From a bacterium (GTDB taxonomy: Bacteria; Vulcanimicrobiota; Vulcanimicrobiia; Vulcanimicrobiales; Vulcanimicrobiaceae), in assembly GCA_021807645.1 (NCBI GenBank), contig JAKBCP010000072.1:1-5416 (forward strand): a stretch of 5,416 nucleotides of DNA, in the 5' to 3' direction. This document shows, in pieces, positions 5,186 through 5,416 of this stretch; position 1 is the stretch's first letter, and the number at the start of each line of letters is the position of its first letter. Under the pieces are notes generated by a model that had not been told where the DNA came from, searched no databases, and worked only from the letters and a program-made list of their open reading frames with translations. The translations under genes were made by a program, and so were the position numbers.

Positions 5186-5416
5186 GTGAAGCTATCCTGT
5201 GAGACCAAGGAGATCTCGGCCGCCGTCGGTGCGGCAAGCAAAGTCGTAAACGCGCATACGACCGTGCCGATTCTTTCCAACGTACTCATCCAAGCCGAGA
5301 ACGGCTCGGTCTCCGTGCGTGCGACCGACCTCGAGCTGACGCTCGAGCAACGGGTGAAAGCGGAGATCGAAGAGCCCGGAAGCATCACAGTGCCGGCGAA
5401 ACTCTTTGCCGGCTAC
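5186..5416 (+). CDS. dnaN: DNA polymerase III sliding clamp (beta subunit), partial
   Basis: The first 77 residues of the clamp that tethers DNA polymerase III to DNA; the rest lies beyond the right edge (the full protein is usually about 370 residues). The N-terminal pattern is clear: MKLSCETKEISAAVGAASKV, then TTVPILSNVLIQAE, then the RATDLELTL segment at about 45-53 and SITVPAKLFAGY. The start is GTG at 5186; the frame is closed upstream by TGA at 5177, so no earlier start exists. AGAGGA (5169-5174) lies 11 nt upstream, a slightly long spacing. It is probably expressed with dnaA and/or from its own promoter in the spacer. Confidence 0.97.
   Translation, partial: MKLSCETKEISAAVGAASKVVNAHTTVPILSNVLIQAENGSVSVRATDLELTLEQRVKAEIEEPGSITVPAKLFAGY

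Noticed and set aside
5164..5202. 12-codon frame MQEDVSNCEAIL overlapping the dnaN start, a possible leader peptide
   Set aside because: No Shine-Dalgarno precedes its ATG, and it is short enough to be chance. Kept in mind only because its stop lies just inside dnaN.

Overview
The window is a bacterial chromosomal origin region. Two divergent gene sets flank a 405-bp intergenic region. On the minus strand, running leftward, is the classic run rpmH, rnpA, yidD, yidC, jag, mnmE. On the plus strand, running rightward, are dnaA and the start of dnaN. The DNA is GC-rich, with strong GC-ending codon use that produces many long spurious antisense frames. The YidC has no large periplasmic domain and resembles the short form found in Gram-positive bacteria and several deep-branching phyla. 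I cannot name the organism. A GC-rich, poorly cultured lineage such as Eremiobacterota/WPS-2 or a relative is only a guess.

Left part (1-3098, minus strand): a tightly packed operon. The rpmH stop is followed after 18 nt by rnpA. rnpA overlaps yidD by 4 nt (ATGA), yidD overlaps yidC by 4 nt (GTGA), and yidC overlaps jag by 1 nt (TAATG). After 37 nt comes an unusual last gene: a complete glyoxalase-like VOC domain that runs in one uninterrupted frame into the N-terminal domain of the tRNA-modification GTPase MnmE and continues off the left edge. This apparent VOC-MnmE fusion is the most unusual thing in the window. A clear sigma70-type promoter (TTGACG, 18 nt, TATACT) with a hairpin plus short T-run in its leader precedes rpmH.

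Middle (3099-3503): no gene. It holds the rpmH promoter, one perfect DnaA box, several imperfect boxes, two A-tracts 10 bp apart, and an 8-bp inverted repeat just upstream of the dnaA ribosome-binding site. It is the best candidate for part of oriC.

Right part (3504-5416, plus strand): complete dnaA (472 aa), a 263-bp gene-free spacer and the first 77 codons of dnaN. The spacer has two near-perfect DnaA boxes, a GC-rich hairpin, a 14-bp palindrome and an AT-rich stretch.

Together these genes cover replication initiation (DnaA, DnaN), ribosome and tRNA production (L34, RNase P protein, MnmE), membrane-protein insertion (YidC, YidD) and RNA binding (Jag/KhpB).
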